A stretch of DNA of 64,000 nucleotides from Tillus elongatus (lineage: Eukaryota > Arthropoda > Insecta > Coleoptera > Cleridae). The DNA is taken from NCBI GenBank assembly GCA_964006375.1, contig OZ023262.1, positions 90,181,654 to 90,245,653 on the forward strand. Direction: 5' to 3'. The notes beneath the pieces were generated by a model. The model made no database searches and was not told where the DNA came from. It was given only the letters and a program-made list of their open reading frames with translations. Numbering within the stretch: position 1 is the first letter of the stretch; each line of letters opens with the position of its first letter. Below, one piece after another: positions 35,351-46,172 of the stretch. Both the position numbers and the translations under genes were made by a program.

Positions 35351-35375
35351 AGCTTATTGTTCTCTGAACAGCGCC

Positions 35376-35849
35376 ATTTGGATACTCAACAAATAGTTTA
35401 CTGACTATGATAAAATTAATTAACAATCTTGTGTCAGTAGTTTAAATATTGTTGTTAGGCAACTTATTAAAACAAGTTTTTTTCTTAATCTTTGTTTCTT
35501 TGACAACAATCAAATTATTTGAATGATATCTGAAACTCAAGTTATTTATTTATTTTTTGTTTGTTTATTTATTTCAATAAAGTTCAACAGTTTACAACCA
35601 GTAATAAGGCCACTAATTTTGTAGGTACATTACAAAATACAATTAGAGAAATAAAGTAAATAATTTGTGTGCCGATAAAACAAACAAAATAAAACTAAAT
35701 ATGTCAGTTCACAACTAATTTAAGACAAAATGTCAATAATAAACACAAAAGAAAAGGAAACACTTAACCACACTAAGCTTAACCAAAATCAACTAAAATG
35801 CAAAACAGTCGTTAACATAAATATGAGATAACATAATAGCTATATCATT
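35376..35849. other. Unassigned AT-rich spacer
   Basis: No coding or repeat signal recognised. Confidence 0.5.
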
Positions 35850-35920
35850 ACAACCTGTGATGAGCACTGATAAGTACTCGTACAATTGGGAGAACCCAAT
35901 TCACCACAGTACATATTTTA

Positions 35921-35966
35921 GACCTGACGATCATTTCGCTAACATATCTCGCGTCATCAGAGGGAT
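35921..35966 (-). ncRNA. Hammerhead-ribozyme-like motif, left arm
   Basis: On the minus strand: CCU (stem I), CUGAUGA core box (35960-35954), one extra C, a weakened stem II (GC...GC), GAAA (35937-35934), a small stem-loop (AUGAUCGU), the cleavage triplet GUC, then AGG pairing with CCU. All three core boxes of a hammerhead are present in order. Stem II has mismatches against the right-arm copy, and the extra C is non-canonical, so activity is doubtful. Confidence 0.5.
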
Positions 35967-36005
35967 GAATAAACTGAATAATATATAATAAATAGTTTAT
36001 TCATC

Positions 36006-36048
36006 CCCCCGATGACGCTAACTTTGTTAGCGAAACGATCGTGAGGTC
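36006..36048 (+). ncRNA. Hammerhead-ribozyme-like motif, right arm
   Basis: Plus-strand counterpart: CCGAUGA (core box with one change), an extra C, a perfect 6-bp stem II (GCUAAC-UUU-GUUAGC), GAAAC, loop GAUC, GUG where GUC is expected, then AGG. The stem is intact but the core is damaged, the opposite of the left arm. Confidence 0.5.
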
Positions 36049-36140
36049 CAAAAGCTGTATTATGATTAATTGGGTTCTCTAAATTGTACCTATTACACAG
36101 TTTTTCACTGATTATAAGTCATCACTTAATACATCTATCC

Positions 36141-36334
36141 TCATTTTATGAGAACACTTGCAGCTGTGACAAACTCTGCTCATTGGTGACCTCAACAACA
36201 TGTTACTCCTAGCGAGTGGGAGAGCAAACAGTCTTTGTGACTTCAATAATGCAGAACGAACATTTCAATGCAACCCCTCGACCAGAGATATACAGTCAAC
36301 AGTGTTGTGTAGCAACCCATATAAAAAAAGTATG
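36141..36334. other. Unassigned spacer
   Basis: No feature recognised. Confidence 0.4.
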
Positions 36335-36573
36335 TGCGCAGCAAGTGCGTTATGATAGTAAATTTTCATAGAAATGATCTGGTAGCAAATATTTTTTTTA
36401 ACTTTTTTTCTTGTAATATAGAAATCTAAATTTTAGTGTATAATTTGCTTTTTATATTCTAAACCTACTGACCAAATTTGGTTACCATAGCGTTTTTATT
36501 TTTTGAGATAAAAATTTGTTTCAAAAGAAAACTTGATCGAAAGGGGCTCATTATTTTTTGAGTTATCGGTGTG

Positions 36574-36576
<3 letters not shown>
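36335..36576 (-). repeat. MITE-T right half, inverted
   Basis: From GAGTTATCGGTGTGATA at the (TA)n side to the TIR-like GCAGCAAGTGCGTTATG end near 36340. Confidence 0.65.

Positions 36577-36650
<74 letters not shown>
36577..36650. repeat. (TA)n microsatellite
   Basis: Core tract of the MITE-T copy to its left. The matching left half is missing. The 36651-36924 interval to the right shows no feature. Confidence 0.95.
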
Positions 36651-36653
<3 letters not shown>

Positions 36654-36921
36654 ATATAGTCAGATAAATGCTGTGTAGATACAAGTAAAAAAAAATGGTA
36701 ATAACGTGAACAAAGGTATATTACACTGAAAATAACTAATCAAAATTTCAATTATATGAGACAAAAATCAGTATGGCAAGTAAGTAAATTTATGCCCGTG
36801 AAAAAATGGAATAAATACCTTATAACATGTATTCCATTTGTCGATATAGCTGTAATTTGAGTCATCAGTTGTAATGAGACCCATTTGTGAAACCTACAAT
36901 TTTAAAAAGGAAAAATAAAGT

Positions 36922-37111
<190 letters not shown>

Positions 37112-37117
37112 TTTCAA

Positions 37118-37465
37118 GAGGTAAAGGAAATATGTAAGGACACTCTAAGGCCTCAATCTGCCTACTCCTTAGAGTGATGGACAAAGGTGGGTAAAGGAAA
37201 TATGTAAGGACACTCTAAGGCCTCAATCTGCCTACTCCTTAGAGTGGTGGACAAATGTGGGTAAAGGAAATATGTAAGGACACTCTAAGGCCTCAATCTG
37301 CCTACTCCTTAGAGTGATGGACAAAGGTGGGTAAGGGAAATATGTAAGGACATTCTAAGGCCTCAATCTGCCTACTCCATAGAGTGGTGGACAAAGGTAG
37401 GTAAAGGAAATATGTAAGGACACTCTAGGGCCTCAATCTGCCTACTCCTTAGAGTGGTGGATAAA
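37118..37465 (-). repeat. PLE-A tail array 7 (70-bp unit x5)
   Basis: Five units with the same hairpin and some private changes (for example ACAAATGTGG). Confidence 0.85.
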
Positions 37466-38724
37466 GGTAGGTTGGGTTGTTGTAGCTCGATTACGGGGCC
37501 TCAATCTGCCTACTCCCCAAATCTCGCTGGAGATCGTCTGTGAGGTCTCAGTGTGTTCAACCCTAGGCCTCAGAGAGATCTGGCAGTTAGTTGCAAGTCT
37601 TGTCTTATATAGGTCGTTTCGTCTACCTTTTGCGTCATCAGTGAAAGTAGTGGGGTCACCGTCAATTAAGTGGGGGGATAATGATGCAACAAATTGTCTG
37701 TGGAATTCATTTCCCTTTTGTGTGTTTGCAAAGAAGATATAATAGGTTTCCAAGTAGTCGGAAGGCGAAGACCATCATCTCTCTTATTTAAACAATCGGG
37801 ACGTTTTTCAATCTCGATTGCTTCGCGGATAATTCTCGTTTTGAAATTGTAAACCGGTGCTATTGTTTTGGCATTATCGAAGTCTATTTTGTGCCCTGTA
37901 TGAATATGATGCATGGCCAGCGCCGATGAGGGGTCGGATTTTCTAACTGCGAGGGTGTGTTCGTATATTCTATTGTGGATGCGTCTGTTTGTTTGTCCTA
38001 CGTAAGTTCGAGAACAGTCGGAACAAGGAATTTCGTAAACTCCGTGGGATTCGTTTGGAATCGTATCCTTGGGAGTTTTTATAAGATTTGATAGTTTTTG
38101 GTCTGTTGTGAATACGGTTTTGATATTATGGGTTCTGAAAATTCGGCTGATTTTGTCGGTGACACCTTTAATGTATGGTAAAAACGCTGTGTGTTGTTGT
38201 GTGGACGCTGTTTGTTCTTGTTGTGGTGTAGTGGTTTGTTGTTGTGCGTTTCTAATGTTTCGTAGTATGTGATTGTTGTCGTATCCGTTTTCTAGCAATG
38301 TCTGTCTTAAAAAGTTTAATTCTGTCTGTTTGTTGTTGTTGTCCGTTAGTCTAAGGGATCGTGTTACTAATGTTCGAACCACGGAATTTAGTTGCGATTG
38401 GTGATGGTGAGATTGGGCGTTAAGATACCGATTAGTGTGGGTTGGTTTTCGGTAGACAGTGTAAGAAAATCCTCTGACTGGGTTTTTAGTGATGCGTACA
38501 TCTAAGAAAGGCAAAGAAAAATTATTTTCCATTTCCATGGTGAACTGGATTTGGGGGTTGATGTTATTTAGGTACGAAAGGAATTCGTCTAGAGATTCTT
38601 CGCCGTGTGGCCAGACAGCGAAAATGTCGTCAACGTATCTTAACCAACACGTTGGTTTAAGTTGGGATGAATTGAGGGCTTGTGTCTCGAAGTTTTCCAT
38701 GAAAATGTTGGCCAATGCAGGAGA
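37442..38724 (-). pseudogene. PLE-A copy F, 5'-truncated and frameshifted
   Basis: It begins in RT motif B (LSPALANIF), includes YVDD and GIY-YIG, and reads to the tail. A one-base loss near 37690 (compare 39700 in copy G) shifts the frame before the last ~80 codons. RT fingers and motif A are missing. Confidence 0.85.
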
Positions 38725-39946
38725 ACTTAAACCAACGTGTTGGTTAAGATACGTTGACGACATTTTCGCTGTCTGGCCACACGGCGAAGAATCTCTAGAC
38801 GAATTCCTTTCGTACCTAAATAACATCAACCCCCAAATCCAGTTCACCATGGAAATGGAAAATAATTTTTCTTTGCCTTTCTTAGATGTACGCATCACTA
38901 AAAACCCAGTCAGAGGATTTTCTTACACTGTCTACCGAAAACCAACCCACACTAATCGGTATCTTAACGCCCAATCTCACCATCACCCATCGCAACTAAA
39001 TTCCGTGGTTCGAACATTAGTAACACGATCCCTTAGACTAACGGACAACAACAACAAACAGACAGAATTAAACTTTTTAAGACAGACATTGCTAGAAAAC
39101 GGATACGACAACAATCACATACTACGAAACATTAGAAACGCACAACAACAAACCACTACACCACAACAAGAACAAACAGCGTCCACACAACAACACACAG
39201 CGTTTTTACCATACATTAAAGGTGTCACCGACAAAATCAGCCGAATTTTCAGAACCCATAATATCAAAACCGTATTCACAACAGACCAAAAACTATCAAA
39301 TCTTATAAAAACTCCCAAGGATACGATTCCAAACGAATCCCACGGAGTTTACGAAATTCCTTGTTCCGACTGTTCTCGAACTTACGTAGGACAAACAAAC
39401 AGACGCATCCACAATAGAATATACGAACACACCCTCGCAGTTAGAAAATCCGACCCCTCATCGGCGCTGGCCATGCATCATATTCATACAGGGCACAAAA
39501 TAGACTTCGATAATGCCAAAACAATAGCACCGGTTTACAATTTCAAAACGAGAATTATCCGCGAAGCAATCGAGATTGAAAAACGTCCCGATTGTTTAAA
39601 TAAGAGAGATGATGGTCTTCGCCTTCCGACTACTTGGAAACCTATTATATCTTCTTTGCAAACACACAAAAGGGAAATGAATTCCACAGACAATTTTGTT
39701 GCATCATTATCCCCCCACTTAATTGACGGTGACCCCACTACTTTCACTGATGACGCAACAGGTAGACGAAACGACCTATATAAGACAAGACTTGCAACTA
39801 ACTGCCAGATCTCTCTGAGGCCTAGGGTTGAACACACTGAGACCTCACAGACGATCTCCAGCGAGATTTGGGGAGTAGGTAGATTGAGGCCCCGTAATCG
39901 AGCTACAACAACCCAACCTACCTTTATCCACCACTCTAAGGAGTAG
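38725..39946 (+). pseudogene. PLE-A copy G, 5'-truncated
   Basis: It begins at LKPTCWLRYVDD (YVDD near 38750) and is open through GIY-YIG to the stop at 39946. RT motifs A and B are missing, so this is at most a source of free endonuclease domain. An upstream open stretch across the junction is antisense sequence of copy F and not a real N-terminus. Confidence 0.85.
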
Positions 39947-40270
39947 GCAGATTGAGGCCTTAGAGTGTCCTTACATATTTCCTTTACCTACCTTTGTCCA
40001 CCACTCTATGGAGTAGGCAGATTGAGGCCTTAGAGTGTCCTTACATATTTCCTTTACCCACCTTTGTCCATCACTCTAAGGAGTAGGCAGATTGAGGCCT
40101 TAGAGTGTCCTTACATATTTCCTTTACCCACATTTGTCCACCACTCTAAGGAGTAGGCAGATTGAGGCCTTAGAGTGTCCTTACATATTTCCTTTACCCA
40201 CCTTTGTCCATCACTCTAAGGAGTAGGCAGATTGAGGCCTTAGAGTGTCCTTACATATTTCCTTTACCTC
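39925..40270 (+). repeat. PLE-A tail array 8 (70-bp unit x5)
   Basis: Mirror of array 7, including the CACATTTGTCC variant. The two arrays were therefore copied as part of one inverted duplication. Confidence 0.85.
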
Positions 40271-40276
40271 TTGAAA

Positions 40277-40385
40277 ATGGCTCCAAAACAGGAGCCGAAA
40301 CGTCGAGTTTCCATAAATTCTGGACGCGGTTTAACCCGAGAACCAAGCATGTCTCACATTAAAGACCGCGGAAATCTTTCTGAAC
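40277..40385 (+). pseudogene. PLE-A start-only fragment, locus 2 right edge
   Basis: The first ~36 codons (to NLSEH), then (TA)n. It stops at nearly the same place as the left edge of locus 1. Confidence 0.85.

Positions 40386-40471
<86 letters not shown>
40386..40471. repeat. (TA)n microsatellite
   Basis: Right edge of PLE-A locus 2. The 40472-40692 interval after it shows no feature. Confidence 0.95.
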
Positions 40472-40473
<2 letters not shown>

Positions 40474-40692
40474 AAACAACAAATTAAGGCGCATTCTGAA
40501 CTTCTTGATTATGAAAGCAATTTTCAGAACACTCTGTACATGAGACTTACTTTTGCATAGGTGCTATACAAATTTAATTTTTCTCTGATATAATGTAAAA
40601 ATCAGTTACACGACAAGTTACTACCTTCAAAACAGTTACTATTTTCTTTGAAAATTTTCCAAAAAATTGAAATATCAAACTATTTATTTTAT

Positions 40693-40743
40693 GTATAGCG
40701 GACTGCAGTTTCGAACCGTCCCGGTTCACCATCAGCACGCTAC
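40693..40743 (-). ncRNA. Hammerhead-ribozyme-like motif in PLE-B tail
   Basis: Minus-strand order: GUAGC GUG, CUGAUG, GU, stem II GAACC-GGGAC-GGUUC (perfect 5 bp), GAAAC, UGCA loop, GUC, then CGC UAUAC. Stem I pairs GUG with CGC (one G-U wobble), followed by a 2x2 internal loop and GUA with UAC. This is a type-I-like hammerhead layout with the minimal stem III typical of retroelement ribozymes. The A9 position is replaced by GU, which should weaken or abolish cleavage. Confidence 0.55.
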
Positions 40744-40895
40744 TGACTGTTATCGCTCCTCTCTGGTCTACGTCTGAGATTGTACGTGGCGCACGCGCCG
40801 TGAGCTTCTATTGGTCGGTTTCCTGTTCTCTGATTGGTTGTGCCTTCGGAGTGTGTCGTGTGTATCGGTCTCCTGTCTTGATCACTGTGGTTTGA
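40693..40895 (-). repeat. PLE-B tail
   Basis: Non-coding 3' region of PLE-B between the GIY-YIG frame and the hammerhead-like motif. A related copy lies at 30760-30925. Confidence 0.65.
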
Positions 40896-41532
40896 TCATT
40901 TGTCTATTTGTATGGCCTTTATTAAGTTTTGTTTAAATGTTTGTACTTGGGTTTGTTCTGGCATTAATTGTTTCCTATTGTTTGTTTGTTGAATGTAGTA
41001 TTGTTCCCCTATTTTCATTTTTTTGTGGTATTTAACATGTTTCATTAGTTGTAATTGGCTGATGTCTGGTTTTTGGTGTTTTGTGTTGCGAATGTATGTA
41101 GCTACGTTTGATTTGTAGCTAAGTATGTGGATTTTATCTAATGCTGTTATATGTTCCTTGAATCTTTTTTCTATTGATTTTTTTGTCATTCCTATATATT
41201 TTTTATTGCATGTGTTACATTCTATTTGATATATTCCGTTTAATTCATGTGGGTTGTGTTCTTGTTTTTTATTTATTTTGTTTATTATTTTGTAATTGGT
41301 TTTGTAGCTCATTTTTAAGTCATATTGTTTGAGTGTTTGTGTTATTTTTTTGATGTGGTGGTTATAAGTGAATGTTGTGTATTTTGTGTTTGTTTCTGGT
41401 GTTTTGTTTTCAGTTATGTTGATTTGTTTGTTTTTGATTTGTTTTACCAGCTTTCTATTGATTTCTTGTTGTATCCATTTCTTTCTGCTGTTTGTATTAT
41501 CATGCTGTACTCCTTCGTTGTTATGAATATTC

Positions 41533-41535
<3 letters not shown>
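40896..41535 (-). pseudogene. PLE-B: GIY-YIG endonuclease end of a second Penelope family
   Basis: C-terminal part of another Penelope-like protein. The clear frame 41312-40896 has a GIY-YIG domain: GIYQIECNTC, a CNTCNKKYIGMT pair-cysteine segment, an RFKEHI helix, and EQYYIQQ near the catalytic Glu position. Upstream, in shifted frames to 41535, the linker typical of these proteins can be read (TPETNTKYTTFTYN). The RT palm is cut off by (TA)n at 41536. Sequence identity to PLE-A is low outside the catalytic residues, so it is a separate lineage. Very A/T-rich codon use. Confidence 0.7.

Positions 41536-41614
<79 letters not shown>
41536..41614. repeat. (TA)n microsatellite
   Basis: Truncates PLE-B on its left and abuts a MITE-T end on its right. 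Confidence 0.95.
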
Positions 41615-41618
<4 letters not shown>

Positions 41619-41690
41619 ATTTTCGTAAAATAGTGTGGATCATTTAAGTGGAAATTTGCTACCATAACGCACTTGCTGCGACTAGACTTT
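41615..41690 (+). repeat. MITE-T right end
   Basis: GTGGAAATTTGCTACCATAA, then CGCACTTGCTGCG and ACTAGACTTTTT. Only the TIR-proximal ~75 bp are present. Confidence 0.6.
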
Positions 41691-42361
41691 TTATTTTAAC
41701 TAATATATAAAAATTTAGTGTTTAAACAAGGCGTAATTATTTGAAACTAGAAAGAAAGAAATTCTACGCTAATTTATATTCAGTTGAGATGCCATCTCTA
41801 AGTGAAAGCCAACACCAAACAAAAACAAATTTCTTGCATGTGCACTCTATTTACATACTACAACGATAAGTCCAATATTAATGTCCCATGTTGTCGATCA
41901 GGTAGCCGATAATGAATTCTAAAACGGTTGCAAATTGTCTTACAAGATGCTTTAGCAGCGAGCACCAGTCAGAATCGTGTGAATGTATTTATAGAATGCA
42001 AAACACAGTGAGACACATTGGGCGGTGAATGTTGTTGCATGCTAGATCCTCGCGCTACCCACGCCCGGTATCAGATACCCGCATAATCCTCCTTGGACAA
42101 GACAACCAATTAGAATGCGATACATCCAAGAAGCGCTGATAATTAGATTACTCCTGGTCACCCGATGTTTGACGTTCACGATTTACAAGAACATTACGTA
42201 CGCACGGTTGGTATAACTGGTTTTTCAGTTCTTTCATTGTTTGATCCTGGAGTACTGACGTGATTCCGACGCGCGTGGTTACTAATGTGTGAATATTACG
42301 ACTTCATCAAAATACACAAATCACATCGTTTTTACCATTATCGAATTTTCATAAGGAAAAT
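41691..42361. other. Unassigned spacer
   Basis: No coding, RNA or repeat signal recognised. Confidence 0.45.
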
Positions 42362-42474
42362 GTGCACTTGGAGAACCCAAATCACCACAACAAATTAAAA
42401 ACGAAAAACCAATTCCTCGGAAAATTGACCTCGTAGAAAAAATGTGTTGTGGTGATTTTGGTTCTTCAAGTGTA
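42362..42474. repeat. Inverted repeat related to PLE-D tails
   Basis: Arms of about 31 bp (GTGCACTTGGAGAACCCAAA... and ...TTTGGTTCTTCAAGTGTAC) with a ~50-bp centre. GAGAACCCAA(A/T)TCACCACA also occurs at 35891-35909, tying this palindrome to the one there. Confidence 0.55.
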
Positions 42475-42540
42475 CTTATCAGTGCTAGTCACTGGCTCCA
42501 ATATTCACTTAGCAAAGAAAATTTAGCTTTAAGAAGGTAA

Positions 42541-42969
42541 CGTCAATTTTTTTTTCAAACGAGCGTTAATTAGAACCTTTGGAATCCATCTTAGAGCCTC
42601 GGTGGTTCAGGGGTAAGAACGTGTGCCTCTGAACCGATGGGTACTGGGTTCTATCCCAGGGTTCTCCTTTCACTTTTAAGTACAAACTGTAACATTAACG
42701 TCAACCGAGGTTCTGGCATTGTATTTGAGCAAGTTGAATGTCTGCACGTTCCGCCCTTCGGAGGGGGCGTAACACCGCCGGTCCCGTGTCCATGCGGTGT
42801 TGGGCACGTTAAAGATCCCTACCCTCCTTACAGAAAGGCAGGGGTTCGGCAAAATTTCCAGGATCGTGACGTTGAATTGCTCCCTGGCGTTGGTCATTGG
42901 CCATAGTCGCGGAAATAAGCCGACGTTAAAGAAACAAAACACACACGGAATCCATCTTCGAAGTTCATG

Positions 42970-42972
<3 letters not shown>
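42541..42972 (+). repeat. MITE-T left half split by a SINE
   Basis: The left-half sequence (TTTCAAACGAGCGTTAATTAG...GGAATCCATCTT) is interrupted at 42593-42946 and resumes (CGAAGTTCATGCAAATATAT) into (TA)n. Confidence 0.55.
42593..42946 (+). mobile_element. tRNA-derived SINE, copy 2
   Basis: Same family as 12809-13169. The tRNA-like head has an A-box-like TGGTTCAGGGGTAAGAACG, and a B box damaged by one base (GGGTTCTATCCC). The body ends GACGTTAAAGAAACAAAACA. A perfect 12-bp target duplication GGAATCCATCTT (42581-42592, 42947-42958) proves insertion into the MITE-T left half. Confidence 0.9.

Positions 42973-43023
<51 letters not shown>
42973..43023. repeat. (TA)n microsatellite
   Basis: Follows the MITE-T left half. 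Confidence 0.95.
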
Positions 43024-43026
<3 letters not shown>

Positions 43027-43153
43027 GAATACAGGAGAGCACAATATATGCGTCGCTTTCTCAAATGGAACCTGTTTGAGTTTCCAAACTCTGTTTTATC
43101 CTAGTAGATGCAGGGTCCTTACGAGCACCTTCTGAAAATATTGTCATATGTTT

Positions 43154-43156
<3 letters not shown>

Positions 43157-43247
<91 letters not shown>
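43157..43247. repeat. (TA)n microsatellite
   Basis: Second TA tract about 130 bp downstream. The sequence between the two tracts is not recognised. Confidence 0.95.
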
Positions 43248-43250
<3 letters not shown>

Positions 43251-44800
43251 AAAAATATGATATGTGGCGACTCAGCTATAGTTGACATGGTGTACTGAAG
43301 TGGTTCAGATATATCATGAATAAAGGCAGTGGGTAAAGCATTAGATCGAAGAAATGGAAGTAAAGAGAATTATTTTTTCCTGGTTTGTCAAAATCTGAAG
43401 TTTGCTCAATTTGGTATATAATTGTCACATTTCTTTAGATATAACTTTTAAGATTATGAAAATGCACACCACAAGTTGTAGACTTATTGTATTGGCATAC
43501 TGTATGATTTTTACCAATAAATAATAATAATGATAATAATATATTAAAGTTATATTTTTTAAATGGAACACCTAATATATTATTTGGTTTTCGGAATATA
43601 TAGATAAAATAAAGGTAAGTTACGTAGGATTCCCTATACCTAAAACCTACTGTTTTTGAGAAATACGGCAATTTTCGAAATAGCAAGCCTAAATGCGATT
43701 TTTTTTCCTTGCACTTATCAACGTAGGAAAAAGCTAACTAAAATTCGTATTTAGTAGAAGGATTGTTTCTTGGAATATAAAAGAAAATTAATGTTAAGTT
43801 TTACAGGATGGTCGGTAACCAACTAGTGATATTGGACGCATAATATTGCAAATAACACCCTTATTTGGAATTGTTTGTTTTCAATAATAAATGGCACCTT
43901 TCATCATCGAGTGAGCCTTGATTATAATGAGCGCATAAATTGTAGGCTAAACAAATTCACAGGTCAACGCGGAAACATATTTATCAAGAACATTTTATTG
44001 CAACAGTTGAAAAAATGCAATTGGGATACACCAGGCTTCTCAATAAGGGAAAAATAATATTTTTGCTATGCTATATTTTATTAAATTTGTATTTTTTACC
44101 TCCTGCATTCTACACAAACAGAATTAGTATATCGAGGATGGCAGAGTCGGCAGCCATTAATACAGAATCAGAAGAAGTATTGTGGGTTAATGGTTGCCGA
44201 CGTTATATACATCCATATACACTGAGTCCTGCGTCGGTGTGTATTCTTCGGCGCTCTACCTAAATGGGAAACTTCAATACGAAATGATCGACTATCTTCG
44301 CCAAAAACGCCCGAATAAGCAATCCCGTTGTGCGATTTAAAATTCCACACCTGCAGCACAGCATAATAAGACCCAGCACTGAATATTGTTGGGTGGCCCT
44401 TTGATGTTGTGAGAATAGAATATTTGACCTTGCCCACATCGCTCCAGTTTAATGGACCAGGGTGGGACTCGGCATACAGTTATGCTGTTCTCGAATCACA
44501 GGCGTAATCGCTCATTTTATCGCCAGGACCGTATTATCTTTCTTATAGCAATCTTTATATTGATTTGTATACAGCAAAATATTACGTAATTGAAACAACG
44601 ATAATTATATATAGTATAGTGTTAGTAGAAGGAATATAACTACTACAGATTAGATCTTCGTGAATAGCATCTCATATTTAGACATTTGAAAGTATATTAA
44701 ATTATTTGGTCAAAATTTATATTAAGTTTGCGTCCGTCATGTACAGCATTCTAGCGTATTTTCATAAAATTCATTCAATCTTAAAATTTAAGTTAAAAAA

Positions 44801-44801
<1 letters not shown>
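43248..44801. other. Unassigned 1.5-kb spacer
   Basis: AT-rich with no recognisable protein motif. A GC-richer patch at 44200-44470 has open frames on both strands but nothing conserved that I can name. Confidence 0.45.

Positions 44802-44883
<82 letters not shown>
44802..44883. repeat. (TA)n microsatellite
   Basis: Pure TA tract; the flanks are not MITE-T. Confidence 0.95.
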
Positions 44884-44886
<3 letters not shown>

Positions 44887-45145
44887 AAATTGAAAAGATA
44901 CGTGCAGTATAAAACGATAAAGATCACATATTGTCATGTTTTTATGTCAAACAAAACATTTGAAATTATATATTGCTAACTTACATAGGCTTAGCCGTTT
45001 ATAAATATATAAATTAATAGACGAGTAAATGAACATATAAATATATATAATAAAATTGAAAAGATACGTTAAGTATAAAATGACAAAGATTACATATTGT
45101 CATGCCTTTATATCAAACAACACATATAAAATTATATAGTTAGTA
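44875..45145 (+). repeat. Imperfect direct repeat of ~95 bp
   Basis: ATAGTAAAATTGAAAAGATA at about 44881 and ATAATAAAATTGAAAAGATA at about 45047 begin two related stretches. Both continue through ACATATTGTCATG and ATCAAACAA/GTCAAACAA. Offset about 166 bp. Class unknown. Confidence 0.6.
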
Positions 45146-45328
45146 ATTATCAAAAGAAAGGACTTTTTAACTACTATAACCTATAACTAACTAGAGGAAA
45201 AATTGGTAAGTAGTTAATAATTATTAAGTTTAGTAAGTAGGTCATATTTATAATATATTTTCGGGGAAAAAGAGGGGAGCACCTCATTTTTTTTCTTGCG
45301 CACCCCCAATGCATTAAGGCACGAGCCG

Positions 45329-46040
45329 CTACTGGGATACACAGATGTCAAAACTCAATAAGATGAACAAAACAAACAACAAATGACAATTTAACATACT
45401 ACAGTAAATGTTCAATTCGACGGCCATCTTGTTTAAACGTATTCCTTTCTTAAATGATTTCTTTACTTTCAATATGAGTTTAGGAGTTGCTGCACGGAAA
45501 GCACATCGTATTCTTAACTCCATTATTTCTTAGTGAGGCGGAGGGGTTTTGGAAACAACACTTTTTATGTACCCCCCACATAAAGAAAACCAAACATGTT
45601 AAGTCTGGAGATCGTGCGGGCCAGTTGTGTAGCCTTCCCCGTCCTATTCAATGATTGGGGTAATTTCTGTTCAAGTGTTCCCGTATACTGATTTCAAAAT
45701 GGGTAGGTGCACCGTCTAATCGTAAGCACATCCGCCTATTAATATCTTTTGGGGTATATTTTAAGAGCTCTGGAAAATCATCTTGTATAAATCTTAGAAA
45801 TATTTGACCGTTCAAGTTTCCATTAAAAAATTAAGGCCATATTATGTATCCTCCTAAAATTTCTGCAGAAACATTAGAACTCCATCTGTGCTGATGATCA
45901 ACTTTATGGCTGTGATGTCGATTTTCATCACTATAATAGTGATAATTGTGTCTGTTTACTAGATACGTTCTATGAAATGTACTCTTGTTTGAAAGTTTAT
46001 TGGATTTTCTTGAACCCTTTTATTAAAAACACCAAAGCGA
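45329..46040 (-). pseudogene. MLE-2: decayed second mariner-like transposase
   Basis: Minus-strand relic of a different Tc1/mariner-type transposase. Pieces in several frames read, N to C: NRHNYHYYSDENRHH (about 45960), HQHRWSSNVSAEILGGYIIW (about 45895), FFNGNLNGQIFLRFIQDDFP (about 45825), LNMFGFLYVG (about 45600) and TPKLILKVKKSFKKGIR (about 45480). These follow the order of the catalytic core of insect DDE transposases. Multiple stops and shifts. No TIRs found. Confidence 0.6.
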
Positions 46041-46172
46041 TTGACAGAACACAATAAAGTTAGAGTATTCAACAAATGTCAAATAAATTGATGACAACCG
46101 TATATCCATGCCAGAGCTTCATTCACTTCCCAAGTGGATTTTAACATTTATTATTGAATACAAGCAAAAAAT

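Larger units (their letters stand above)
33857..35370 (-). mobile_element. Internally deleted BEL/Pao LTR retrotransposon
   Basis: Minus-strand order: a 53-bp 5' LTR stub (35370-35318, starting TGTTCAGAGAACAATAAGC), an RT-derived internal fragment, then a complete 569-bp 3' LTR (34425-33857) with the same TGTTCAGAGAAC start and an ...AACA end. A 5-bp target duplication (plus-strand GCGCC at 33852-33856 and 35371-35375) brackets it, as expected for BEL/Pao. The deletion removed most of the 5' LTR, gag and most of pol. Confidence 0.8.
35850..36140. repeat. PLE-D tails joined head-to-head (imperfect palindrome)
   Basis: The two arms (about 35850-35975 and 35992-36140) are inverted copies around a short AT spacer. 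Both hold a hammerhead-like motif and a terminal ATTGGG(A)GAACCCAATT-type segment. A related pair lies at 42362-42474. No protein is encoded. I assign it to a Penelope-like tail from the arrangement and the hairpin-GAAAC motif, so the link is inferred. Confidence 0.55.

Noticed and set aside
38489..38730. Apparent N-terminal extension of PLE-A copy G across the junction
   Set aside because: It is the antisense of copy F and results from the head-to-head joint.
44168..44437. 89-codon minus-strand open frame
   Set aside because: Overlaps open frames on the other strand and shows no conserved motif.
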